A stretch of DNA of 64,000 bases. Origin: Calliopsis andreniformis. Taxonomy: Eukaryota > Arthropoda > Insecta > Hymenoptera > Andrenidae. A program made the position numbers and the translations under genes. This document shows positions 1 to 11,799 of this stretch, one piece after another. The first letter of the stretch is position 1; each line of letters starts with the position of its first letter. The DNA lies in NCBI RefSeq assembly GCF_051401765.1, contig NW_027480596.1, forward strand, positions 558,001 through 622,000, read 5' to 3'. Below the pieces are notes generated by a model. The model was not told where the DNA came from. It was given only the letters and a program-made list of their open reading frames with translations, and searched no databases.

Positions 1-962
1 CAATCCTCAATTCTCAATCTTCAATCCTCAATACTCAATCCTCAATTCTCAATCATCAATCCTCAGTCCTCAGTCCTCAAACCTCAATCCTCAATCCTCA
101 GTCCTCAATCCGCAATCCTCAATCCTCATACCTCAATCCTCAACCGTCAGTCCTCGTCCTCAATCCTCAACCCTCAATCCTCAATCCTCAATCTTCAATC
201 ATCAATACTCAATTCTCAATCCCCAATACTCAATCCTCAACCGTCAATCCTCAATCCCCAATCCTCAATCTTCAATCCTCAACCTCAATCCTCAATCCTC
301 AATCCTCAATCCTCAATCTTCAATCCTCAATACTCAATCTTCAATCCTCAATCATCAATCCTCAATCCTCAATCCTCAATCCTCAATCCTCAATCCTCAA
401 TTCTCAATCCTCAATCCTCAATACGTAATCTGCAATTGTCAATCCTCAATCCTCAATCCTCAATCCTCATTCTTCAATCCTCAATACCCAATCTTCAATC
501 TTCAATCCTCAATCCTCAATCCACAATCCTCAACATTCAATCCTCAATCCTCAATCCTCAATTCTCAATCCTCAATCTTCAATCCTCAATACTCAATCTT
601 CAATCCCCAATCCTCAATTCTCAATCCTCAATCCTCAATGTTCAATCCTCAATACTCAATCTTCAATCCTCAATTCTCAATTCTCAATCCTCAATCCTCA
701 TTCTTCAATCCTCAATCCTCAATCCTCAATTCTCAATCCTCAATCTTCAATCCTCAATACTCAATCTTCAATCCCCAATCCTCAATCCTCAATCTTCAAT
801 CCTCAATCCTCAATCCTCAATTCTCAATCCTCAATCCTCAATCCTCAATCCTCAGACCTCAAGCATCAATATTCAACCCTCAGTCCTCGTCCTCTATCCA
901 CAACCATCAATCCTCAATCCTCAACCTTCAATCATCAATATTCAATCTTCAATCCTCAATCC
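1..962. repeat. Left flank of the 4.63-kb tandem units, heptamer satellite
   Basis: This stretch holds ordinary heptamers, a P module near 146-160 and a second near 872-892. The second one, with its neighbours, corresponds to 5,470-5,500 and 10,090-10,120. It differs from the 5.47-kb copy by five heptamers (35 bp), because the offset changes from 4,599 to 4,634 on entering the duplicated unit. It therefore looks like the diverged tail of an earlier copy of the same unit. No gene is seen. Confidence 0.75.
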
Positions 963-1779
963 TCAATCCTCAATCCTCAATCCTCAATCCACAATCCTCA
1001 ATCTTCAATCCTCAATCCTCAATCCTCAATCCTCAATCCTCAATCTTCAATCCTCAATACTCAATCTTCAATCCCCATTCCTCAATTCTCAATCCTCAAT
1101 ACTCAATGTTCAATCCTCAATACTCAATCTTCAATCCTCAATCCTCAAACCTCAATCCTCAATCCTCATTCTTCAATTCTCAACACCCAATACTCAATCT
1201 TCAATCCTCAATCCTCAACTCTCAATCCTCAATCCTCAATCCTCAGACCTCACACATCAATACTCAACCCTCAGTCCTCGTCCTCAATTCACAACCCTCA
1301 ATCCTCAATCCTCAATCATCAATCATCAATATTCAATATTCAGTCCTCAATCCTCAATCCTCAATCCTCAATCCTCAATCCTCAATGTTCAATCCACAAT
1401 ACCCAATCCTCAATCGTCAATCCTCAATCCTCAATTCTCAATCTTCAATCCTCAATACTCAATCTTCAATCCCCATTCCTCAATTCTCAATCCTCAATCC
1501 TCAATGTTCAATCCTCAATCCTCAATCCTCAATTCTCAATTCTCAATCCGCAGTCCTCAGACCTCAAACCTCAATCCTCAATAATCGATTACCAATCCTA
1601 GATCCTCAATCCTCAATCCTCAATCCCCAATCATCCATTGTCAATAATCAATCTCCAATCCTAGGTCCTCAATCCGCAACCCTCAATCCTCAATTCTCAA
1701 TCGTCATCCTTCAATCCTCAATACCCAATCCTCAATCTTCAATACTCAATCCTCAATCCTCAATCCCCAATCCTCAATA

Positions 1780-1945
1780 TTCAACACACAACCCTCAGCC
1801 AACATTCCTCAATACTCAACCATCAATCCTCAACTCTCAATACTCAATAGAATATCCTGAATCCGCATGGTTCGGCACTCAAACCACAATATTCAATAAT
1901 CAAATCTCAATCCTCAATCTTCAATCCTCAATACTCAATTTCAAT
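1780..1945. repeat. W module (type example)
   Basis: Diverged heptamers around the CAATAGA then ATATCCT core, continuing with GAATCCG then CATGGTT and ending in CAATATT, CAATAAT, CAAATCT and a six-base unit CAATTT. Related W modules lie near 6,480, 10,441, 16,070, 18,381, 18,857 and 19,793. More diverged forms lie near 13,936, 21,966, 43,930, 50,221, 52,270, 55,800 and 61,207, and GGATATCCCGAATTC forms near 47,041, 49,568, 54,446 and 59,402. All stay in the 7-bp phase through the core. Confidence 0.85.
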
Positions 1946-2431
1946 CCTCAATCCTCAATCTTCAACCCTCAATCCTCAATTATCAATCCTCAATCCTCAA
2001 TCCTCAATCTTCAATCCTCAATACTCAATCTTCAATCCTCAATCCTCAATCCTCAATCCTCAATCCACAATCCTCAATCATCAATCCTCAATCCTCAATC
2101 CTCAATACTCAATCTGCAATCCTCAAGCGTCAATCCTCAATCCTAAATGCTCATTCTTCAATCCTCAATACCCAATCCTCAATCTTCAATCCTCAATACT
2201 CAATCTTCACTCCTCAATCCTCAATCCTCAATCCTGGATCCTCAATCCTCAATCCTCAATCCTCAATCCTCAATCCTCAATACTCAATCTGCAATCCTCA
2301 ATCCTCAATCCTCAATCCTCAATCCTCATTCTCCAATCCTCAATACCCAATCCTCAATCTTCAATTCTCAATCCTCAATCCTCAATTCTCAATCCTCAAT
2401 CCTCAATCCTCAGACCGCAAACATCAATATT

Positions 2432-2451
2432 CAACCCTCAGTCCTCGTCCT
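2432..2451. repeat. P module (type example): phase-shifting six-base unit
   Basis: CAACCCT, then CAGTCCT, then the six-base CGTCCT. Forms with CAGCCCT then CATCCT or CATTCT are also frequent. The lost base shifts heptamer phase by one. It recurs dozens of times in nearly the same context, which suggests one ancestral deletion later amplified rather than many independent ones. Other six-base units are AACCAT (in G-module lead-ins), CAATTT (in W modules) and CAACCT (about 2,957). Confidence 0.85.
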
Positions 2452-3245
2452 CTATCCACAACCATCAATCCTCAATCCTCAATCTTCAATCCTCAATCTT
2501 CAATCCTCAATCCTCAATCCTCAATCCTCAATCCTCAATCCTCAATCCTCAATCCTCAATCCTCAATCCTCAATCTTCAATCCCCAATCTTCAATCCTCA
2601 ATCCTCAATCCTCATTCATCAAACCTCAATCCTCAACCATCAGTCCTCATCCTCAATTCTCAATCCTCAATCCTCAATCCTCTATCCTCAATCTTCAATC
2701 CTCAATAATCGATCTCCAATCATAGATCCTCAATCCCCAATCTTCAATCCTTAGTCCTCAATCCTCAATCCTCAATCCTCAATCCTCAATATTCAATCCT
2801 CAATCCTCGATCCTCATTCCTCAGTCGTCAATCCTCAATCCTCAATCCACAATCCTCAATATTCAATCCTCAATACTCAACCTTCAATCCTCAATACTCA
2901 ATCCTCAATCCTCAATCCTCAATCCTCAGTCATAAATCCTCAATCTTCAATGCTCAACCTCAATCCTCAATCCTCAATCCTCAATCCTCAACCTTCAATC
3001 CTCAATACTCAATCTTCAATCCTCAATCATGAATCCTCAATCCTCAATCCTCAATCCTCAATCCTCAATCCTCAGTGATCAATACTCAATCTTCAATACT
3101 CAATCCTCAATCCTCAATCCTCAATCCTCAATCCTCAATCCTCAATCCCCAATCCTCATTTGTCAACCCTCAATCCTCAACCCTTAGTCCTCATCCTCAA
3201 TTCCCAATTCTCAATCCTCAATCCTCAATTCTCAATCTTCATCCT

Positions 3246-3270
3246 CAATAATCAATCTCCAATCCTAGAT
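3246..3270. repeat. U module (type example), CTAG-bearing unit pair
   Basis: Units CAATAAT, CAATCTC, CAATCCT then AGAT. Many copies lie left of 43 kb, for example near 3,690, 3,750, 7,880, 8,325, 8,385, 11,555, 11,725, 11,785, 12,230, 15,490, 24,870, 29,040, 31,145, 33,035, 35,520, 40,560 and 42,630; only one lies to the right, near 52,570. A subtype has CCTAGG (for example 1,670-1,675). Confidence 0.82.
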
Positions 3271-3519
3271 ACTCAATCCTCAATCCTCAATCCTCAATCC
3301 TCAATCCTCATTCTTCAAACCTCAATACCCAATCCTCAGTCTTCAATCCTCAATGCTCAATCCTCAATCCTCAAGCCTCAGTCCTCAATCCTCAATCCTC
3401 AATCCTCAAACCTCAATCCTCAATCTTCAATCATCAATCCTCTATCTTCAACACTCAATCATCAATCCTCAATCCTCAATACTAACCATCAATCCTCAAT
3501 TCTCGATACTCAATAGAAT

Positions 3520-3537
3520 ATCCTGAATTCTCAGGAT
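3520..3537. repeat. G-module inverted repeat (7-bp arms, 4-base loop)
   Basis: ATCCTGA, loop ATTC, TCAGGAT. The arms are perfect complements and the centre contains an EcoRI site (GAATTC). It arises from diverged in-phase heptamers after the CAATAGA core. No transcription-related function can be assigned, and no poly-T tract follows that would suggest a terminator. Confidence 0.85.
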
Positions 3538-5596
3538 TCAATACTGAAACCTCAATCCTCAACCCTCAGCCCTCATCCTCCATTCTCAATCGCCAATCCT
3601 CAATCCTGAATGTTCAATCCTCAACATTCAATCTTCAATCCTCAATCCTCAAACCTCAATCCTCAATCCTCAATCCTCAGTGATCAATAATCAACCTCCA
3701 ATCCTAGATCCTCAATCCTCAATCCTCAATCCCCAATCTTCAATCCTCAATAATCAATCTCCAATCCTAGATCCTCAATCCTCAATCCTCAATCCTCAAC
3801 CCTCAATCCTCATTCTTCAAACCTCAATACCCAATCATCAATCTTCAATCCTCAATGCTCAATCCTCAATCCTCAAGCCTCAGTCCTCAATCCTCAATCC
3901 TCAATCCTCAATCCTCTAACCTCAATCCTCAACCCTCAGCCCTCATTCTCAATCCTCAATCCTCAGTCCTCAATATTCAATCCCCAATACTCAATCTTCA
4001 ATCCTCAATTCTCAATCCTCAATCCTCAATCCTCAATCCTCAGTCATAAATCCTCAATCTTCAATACTCAATCGTCAATCCTCAGTCCTCAATCCTCAAT
4101 CCTCAACCCTCGGTCCTCAAACCTCAATCCTCAACCCTCAGTCCACATCCTCAATTCTCAATTCTCAATCCTCAATCCTCAATCCTCAACCTTCAATCTC
4201 CAAAAATCAATCTCCAATCTTAGATCCTCAATCCCCAATCCTCAGTCCTTAATCCTCAATCTTCAATCCTCAATCGCCAGTCCTCAATCTTCAATCCTCT
4301 ATGCTCAATCGTCAATCCTCAAGCCTCAGTCCTCAATCCTCAATCCTCAATCCTCAAACCTCAATCCTCAACCGTCAGTCCTCGTCCTCAATCCTCAACC
4401 CTCAATCCTCATTCCTCAATCTTCAATCATCAATACTCACTCTTCAATCCTCAATAATCAATCCTCAATCGTCAATCCTCAATCCCCAATCCTCAATCTT
4501 CAATGCTCAACCCTCAATCATCAATCATCAATCTTCAACACTCAATCCTCAATCCTCAATCCTCAATCCTCAATACTCAATCCTCAATCTTCAATCCTCA
4601 ATACTCAATCTTCAATTCTCAATCCTCAATCCTCAATCCACAATCCTCAATCTTCAATCCTCTATACTCAATCTTCAATCCTCAATCCTCAATCCTCAAT
4701 CCTCAATCCTCAGTCTTCAATCCTCAATACCCAATCCTCAACCTTCAACCCTCAATCCTCAATCCTCAATCCTCAATCCTCAATCCTCATTCTTCAATCC
4801 TCAATACCCAATCCTCAATCTTCAATCCTCAATCCTAAATCCTCAATTCTCAATCCTCAATCCTCAGTCCTCAGACCTCAAGCCTCAATCCTCAACCCTC
4901 AGCCCTCATCCTCAATCCTCAACCCTCAATCCTCAATCCTCAGCCCTCAGTCCTCAAACCACAATGCTCAATCCTCAATCCCCAATCCTCAATCCTCAAT
5001 CCTCAATCATCAATCCTCAATCTTCAATACTCATTCCTCAATCCTCAATCCCCAATCCTCAATCTTCAATCATCAATCCTCAATCTTGAACACTCAATCC
5101 TCAATCCTCAATCCTCAATCCTCAATCCTCAATCCTCAATCCTCAATACTCAATCTGCAATCCTCAAGTGTCAATCCTCAATCCTCAATGCTCATTCTTC
5201 AATCCTCAATACCCAATCCTCAATCTTCAATCCTCAATACTCAATCTTCACTCCTCAATCCTCAATCCTCAATCCTCGATCCTCAATCCTCAATCCTCAA
5301 TCCTCAATCCTCAATCCTCAATGCTCAATCTGCAATCCTCAATCCTCAATCCTCAATCCTCAATCCTCATTCTTCAATCCTCAATACCCAATCCTCAATC
5401 TTCAATTCTCAATCCTCAATCCTCAATTCTCAATCCCCAATCCTCAATCCTCAGACCGCAAACATCGATATTCAACCCTCAGTCCTCGTCCTCTATCCAC
5501 AACCATCAATCCTCAATCCTCAATCTTCAATCATCAATATTCAATCTTCAATCCTCAATTCCCAATCCTCAACACTCAATACTCAATCCTCAATCT

Positions 5597-8500
5597 TCAA
5601 TCCTCAATCCTCAATCCTCAATCCACAATCCTCAATCTTCAATCCTCAATCCTCAATCCTCAATCCTCAATCCTCAATCTTCAATCCTCAATACTCAATC
5701 TTCAATCCCCATTCCTCAATTCTCAATCCTCAATACTCAATGTTCAATCCTCAATACTCAATCTTCAATCCTCAATCCTCAAACCTCAATCCTCAATCCT
5801 CATTCTTCAATTCTCAACACCCAATACTCAATCTTCAATCCTCAATCCTCAACTCTCAATCCTCAATCCTCAATCCTCAGACCTCACACATCAATACTCA
5901 ACCCTCAGTCCTCGTCCTCAATTCACAACCCTCAATCCTCAATCCTCAATCATCAATCATCAATATTCAATATTCAGTCCTCAATCCTCAATCCTCAATC
6001 CTCAATCCTCAATCCTCAATGTTCAATCCACAATACCCAATCCTCAATCGTCAATCCTCAATCCTCAATTCTCAATCTTCAATCCTCAATACTCAATCTT
6101 CAATCCCCATTCCTCAATTCTCAATCCTCAATCCTCAATGTTCAATCCTCAATCCTCAATCCTCAATTCTCAATTCTCAATCCGCAGTCCTCAGACCTCA
6201 AACCTCAATCCTCAATAATCGATTACCAATCCTAGATCCTCAATCCTCAATCCTCAATCCCCAATCATCCATTGTCAATAATCAATCTCCAATCCTAGGT
6301 CCTCAATCCGCAACCCTCAATCCTCAATTCTCAATCGTCATCCTTCAATCCTCAATACCCAATCCTCAATCTTCAATACTCAATCCTCAATCCTCAATCC
6401 CCAATCCTCAATATTCAACACACAACCCTCAGCCAACATTCCTCAATACTCAACCATCAATCCTCAACTCTCAATACTCAATAGAATATCCTGAATCCGC
6501 ATGGTTCGGCACTCAAACCACAATATTCAATAATCAAATCTCAATCCTCAATCTTCAATCCTCAATACTCAATTTCAATCCTCAATCCTCAATCTTCAAC
6601 CCTCAATCCTCAATTATCAATCCTCAATCCTCAATCCTCAATCTTCAATCCTCAATACTCAATCTTCAATCCTCAATCCTCAATCCTCAATCCTCAATCC
6701 ACAATCCTCAATCATCAATCCTCAATCCTCAATCCTCAATACTCAATCTGCAATCCTCAAGCGTCAATCCTCAATCCTAAATGCTCATTCTTCAGTCCTC
6801 AATACCCAATCCTCAATCTTCAATCCTCAATACTCAATCTTCACTCCTCAATCCTCAATCCTCAATCCTGGATCCTCAATCCTCAATCCTCAATCCTCAA
6901 TCCTCAATCCTCAATACTCAATCTGCAATCCTCAATCCTCAATCCTCAATCCTCAATCCTCATTCTCCAATCCTCAATACCCAATCCTCAATCTTCAATT
7001 CTCAATCCTCAATCCTCAATTCTCAATCCTCAATCCTCAATCCTCAGACCGCAAACATCAATATTCAACCCTCAGTCCTCGTCCTCTATCCACAACCATC
7101 AATCCTCAATCCTCAATCTTCAATCCTCAATCTTCAATCCTCAATCCTCAATCCTCAATCCTCAATCCTCAATCCTCAATCCTCAATCCTCAATCCTCAA
7201 TCCTCAATCTTCAATCCCCAATCTTCAATCCTCAATCCTCAATCCTCATTCATCAAACCTCAATCCTCAACCATCAGTCCTCATCCTCAATTCTCAATCC
7301 TCAATCCTCAATCCTCTATCCTCAATCTTCAATCCTCAATAATCGATCTCCAATCATAGATCCTCAATCCCCAATCTTCAATCCTTAGTCCTCAATCCTC
7401 AATCCTCAATCCTCAATCCTCAATATTCAATCCTCAATCCTCGATCCTCATTCCTCAGTCGTCAATCCTCAATCCTCAATCCACAATCCTCAATATTCAA
7501 TCCTCAATACTCAACCTTCAATCCTCAATACTCAATCCTCAATCCTCAATCCTCAATCCTCAGTCATAAATCCTCAATCTTCAATGCTCAACCTCAATCC
7601 TCAATCCTCAATCCTCAATCCTCAATCTTCAATCCTCAATACTCAATCTTCAATCCTCAATCATGAATCCTCAATCCTCAATCCTCAATCCTCAATCCTC
7701 AATCCTCAGTGATCAATACTCAATCTTCAATACTCAATCCTCAATCCTCAATCCTCAATCCTCAATCCTCAATCCTCAATCCCCAATCCTCATTTGTCAA
7801 CCCTCAATCCTCAACCCTTAGTCCTCATCCTCAATTCCCAATTCTCAATCCTCAATCCTCAATTCTCAATCTTCATCCTCAATAATCAATCTCCAATCCT
7901 AGATACTCAATCCTCAATCCTCAATCCTCAATCCTCAATCCTCATTCTTCAAACCTCAATACCCAATCCTCAGTCTTCAATCCTCAATGCTCAATCCTCA
8001 ATCCTCAAGCCTCAGTCCTCAATCCTCAATCCTCAATCCTCAAACCTCAATCCTCAATCTTCAATCATCAATCCTCTATCTTCAACACTCAATCATCAAT
8101 CCTCAATCCTCAATACTAACCATCAATCCTCAATTCTCGATACTCAATAGAATATCCTGAATTCTCAGGATTCAATACTGAAACCTCAATCCTCAACCCT
8201 CAGCCCTCATCCTCCATTCTCAATCGCCAATCCTCAATCCTGAATGTTCAATCCTCAACATTCAATCTTCAATCCTCAATCCTCAAACCTCAATCCTCAA
8301 TCCTCAATCCTCAGTGATCAATAATCAACCTCCAATCCTAGATCCTCAATCCTCAATCCTCAATCCCCAATCTTCAATCCTCAATAATCAATCTCCAATC
8401 CTAGATCCTCAATCCTCAATCCTCAATCCTCAACCCTCAATCCTCATTCTTCAAACCTCAATACCCAATCATCAATCTTCAATCCTCAATGCTCAATCCT

Positions 8501-10223
8501 CAATCCTCAAGCCTCAGTCCTCAATCCTCAATCCTCAATCCTCTAACCTCAATCCTCAACCCTCAGCCCTCATTCTCAATCCTCAATCCTCAGTCCTCAA
8601 TATTCAATCCCCAATACTCAATCTTCAATCCTCAATTCTCAATCCTCAATCCTCAATCCTCAATCCTCAGTCATAAATCCTCAATCTTCAATACTCAATC
8701 GTCAATCCTCAGTCCTCAATCCTCAATCCTCAACCCTCGGTCCTCAAACCTCAATCCTCAACCCTCAGTCCACATCCTCAATTCTCAATTGTCAATCCTC
8801 AATCCTCAATCCTCAACCTTCAATCTCCAAAAATCAATCTCCAATCTTAGATCCTCAATCCCCAATCCTCAGTCCTTAATCCTCAATCTTCAATCCTCAA
8901 TCGCCAGTCCTCAATCTTCAATCCTCTATGCTCAATCGTCAATCCTCAAGCCTCAGTCCTCAATCCTCAATCCTCAATCCTCAAACCTCAATCCTCAACC
9001 GTCAGTCCTCGTCCTCAATCCTCAACCCTCAATCCTCATTCCTCAATCTTCAATCATCAATACTCACTCTTCAATCCTCAATAATCAATCCTCAATCGTC
9101 AATCCTCAATCCCCAATCCTCAATCTTCAATGCTCAACCCTCAATCATCAATCATCAATCTTCAACACTCAATCCTCAATCCTCAATCCTCAATCCTCAA
9201 TACTCAATCCTCAATCTTCAATCCTCAATACTCAATCTTCAATTCTCAATCCTCAATCCTCAATCCACAATCCTCAATCTTCAATCCTCTATACTCAATC
9301 TTCAATCCTCAATCCTCAATCCTCAATCCTCAATCCTCAGTCTTCAATCCTCAATACCCAATCCTCAACCTTCAACCCTCAATCCTCAATCCTCAATCCT
9401 CAATCCTCAATCCTTATTCTTCAATCCTCAATACCCAATCCTCAATCTTCAATCCTCAATCCTAAATCCTCAATTCTCAATCCTCAATCCTCAGTCCTCA
9501 GACCTCAAGCCTCAATCCTCAACCCTCAGCCCTCATCCTCAATCCTCAACCCTCAATCCTCAATCCTCAGCCCTCAGTCCTCAAACCACAATGCTCAATC
9601 CTCAATCCCCAATCCTCAATCCTCAATCCTCAATCATCAATCCTCAATCTTCAATACTCATTCCTCAATCCTCAATCCCCAATCCTCAATCTTCAATCAT
9701 CAATCCTCAATCTTGAACACTCAATCCTCAATCCTCAATCCTCAATCCTCAATCCTCAATCCTCAATCCTCAATACTCAATCTGCAATCCTCAAGTGTCA
9801 ATCCTCAATCCTCAATGCTCATTCTTCAATCCTCAATACCCAATCCTCAATCTTCAATCCTCAATACTCAATCTTCACTCCTCAATCCTCAATCCTCAAT
9901 CCTCGATCCTCAATCCTCAATCCTCAATCCTCAATCCTCAATCCTCAATACTCAATCTGCAATCCTCAATCCTCAATCCTCAATCCTCAATCCTCATTCT
10001 TCAATCCTCAATACCCAATCCTCAATCTTCAATTCTCAATCCTCAATCCTCAATTCTCAATCCTCAATCCTCAATCCTCAGACCGCAAACATCGATATTC
10101 AACCCTCAGTCCTCGTCCTCTATCCACAACCATCAATCCTCAATCCTCAATCTTCAATCATCAATATTCAATCTTCAATCCTCAATTCCCAATCCTCAAC
10201 ACTCAATACTCAATCCTCAATCT
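5597..10223. repeat. Higher-order repeat unit L1, second tandem copy (4,627 bp)
   Basis: This is a near-identical tandem copy of 963-5,596. The substitutions I noticed are 2161A/6795G, 2992C/7626T, 4164C/8791G, 4788C/9415T, 5323G/9950A and one near 5,432, plus the loss of one CAATCCT unit (3,890s versus 8,520s). Identity to the next stretch ends at 5,601/10,228. So few differences in 4.6 kb imply a young duplication, probably from unequal crossing-over, or else an assembly duplication. The lost heptamer shifts the frame of every open frame crossing it, which argues against coding. Confidence 0.92.
8154..8171. repeat. G-module inverted repeat
   Basis: Same arms and loop ATTC; it is the L1 second-copy counterpart of 3,520-3,537, at offset 4,634. 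Confidence 0.85.
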
Positions 10224-10734
10224 TCAATACTCAATCTTCAATCCTCAATCCTCAATCCTCAATCCTCGATCCTCAATCCTCAAACCTCAATCCTCAATCC
10301 TCAATATTCAATCATCAATACTCAATCTCCAATCCTCAATCCTCAATCCTCAATCCTCAATCCCCAATCCTCAATATTCAACACACAACCCTCAGCCAAC
10401 AATCCTCAATACTCAACCATCAATCCTCAATTCTCAATACTCAATAGAATATCCTGAATTCGCATGGTTCGATACTCAATCCACAATATTCAATAATCAA
10501 ATCTCAATCCTCAATCTTCAATCCTCAATCCTCAATTCTCAATCCTCAATACTCAACCATCAATCCTAAATTCTCAATGCTCAATAGAATATCCTGAATT
10601 CTCAGGATTCTATACTCATACCTCAATCCTCAAACCTCAGCCCTCATTCTCAATCCTCAATCCTCAATCCTCAATATTCAATCCCCAATACTCAATCTTC
10701 AATCCTCAATCCTCAATCCTCAATCCTCAATCCT
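10224..10734. repeat. Junction after the L1 units, with adjacent W and G modules
   Basis: A W module (ATCCTGAATTCGCATGG-like, about 10,447-10,475) is followed about 150 bases later by a G module with its inverted repeat at 10,591-10,608. Both carry the core CAATAGA then ATATCCT. The remainder is ordinary heptamers. No gene is seen. Confidence 0.8.
10591..10608. repeat. G-module inverted repeat
   Basis: Same arms with loop ATTC. The following sequence is CTATACTCATACC, a subtype differing from the CAATACTGAAACC form at 3.5 kb. Confidence 0.85.
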
Positions 10735-11700
10735 CAATCCTCAGTCATAAATCCTCAATCTTCAACACTCAATCGTCAATCCTCAGTCCTCAATCCTCAA
10801 TCCTCAATCCTCGTTCCTCAAACCTCAATCCTCATCCCTCAGTCCACATCCTCAATTCTCAATTCTCAATCCTCAATCCTCAATCCTCAAACTTCAATCC
10901 CCAAAAATCAATCTCCAATCCTAGATCCTCAATCCCCAAGCCTCAGTCCTTAATCCTCAATCTTCAATCCTCAATCGCCAGTCCTCAATCTTCAATCCTC
11001 TATGCTCAATCGTCAATCCTCAAGCCTCAGTCCTCAATCCTCAATCCTCTATCCTCAAACCTCAATCCTCAACCGTCAGTCCTCGTCCTCAATCCTCAAC
11101 CCTCAATCATCAATCCTCAACCTTCAATCATCAATACTCAACCTTCAATCCTCAATACTCAATCCTCAATCGTCAATCCTCAATCCCCAATCCTCAATCT
11201 TCAATGCTCAATCCTCAATCCTCAATCCTCAATCCTCAATACTCAATCTTCAATAAACAATACTCAATCTTCAATCCTCAATCCTCAATCCTCAATCCTC
11301 AATCCTCAATCCTCAATCCTCAATCCTGAATCCTCAATCTTCAATCCACAAGACTCAATCAGCAATCCTCAATCCTCAATCCTCAGTGATCAATACTCAA
11401 TCTTCAATACTCAATCCTCAATCATCAATCCTCAATCCTCAATCCTCAATCCTCAATCCCCAATCCTCATTTCTCAACCCTCAATCCTCAACCCTTAGTC
11501 CTCACCCTCAATTCTCAATTCTCAATCCTCAATCCTCAATTCTCAGTCTTCATCCTCAATAATCAATCTCCAATCCTAGATACTCAATCCTCAATCCTCA
11601 ATCCCCAATCTTCAATCCTCTATATTCAATCTCCAATCCTAGATCCTCAATCCTCAATCCTCAATCCTCAATCCTCAATCCTCATTCTTCAAACCTCAAT
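10735..11700. repeat. Block shared with 22,514-23,470
   Basis: The order of variant heptamers matches 22.5-23.47 kb at offset about 11,779, becoming 11,772 near 11,600 (one heptamer lost or gained). Shared landmarks are the CAGTCAT unit then AAATCCT, the units CAATCGC then CAGTCCT, two P modules and the CAATATT then CAATCTC pair near the right end. Small substitutions separate the two copies. Confidence 0.8.
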
Positions 11701-11799
11701 ACCCAATTCTCAATCTTCATCCTCAATAATCAATCTCCAATCCTAGATCCTCAATCCTCAATCCTCAATCCCCAATCTTCAATCCTCAATAATCAATCT

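Larger units (their letters stand above)
963..5596. repeat. Higher-order repeat unit L1 (4,634 bp), first tandem copy
   Basis: Sequence from 963 to 5,601 reappears at offset 4,634, falling to 4,627 after about 3,900. The first mismatch on the left is at 962/5,596. The unit contains one W module (about 1,780-1,945), several U modules, one G-module inverted repeat (3,520-3,537) and 14 six-base units that I could count. Fourteen one-base losses equal two heptamers, which fits 4,634 being an exact multiple of 7. An internal block near 2,090-2,460 is also paralogous to 5,140-5,510, so the unit is itself composite. No C module is present. Confidence 0.92.

Noticed and set aside
1846..1900. Remnant of a transposon or unique gene at the W module (CGCATGGTTCGG)
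   Set aside because: The sequence still divides into 7-bp units in phase and is continuous with the array; it is better explained as diverged heptamers.
3520..3537. G-module hairpin as a rho-independent terminator
   Set aside because: No T-run follows, the arms are only 7 bp, there is no upstream gene, and it recurs as part of amplified blocks.
8489..10447. 652-codon open frame as a gene duplicated from the 3.86-kb frame
   Set aside because: The equivalent frame in the first L1 copy ends after 64 codons because of a one-heptamer difference. A real gene would not tolerate this, and the same DNA is open in the other frames.
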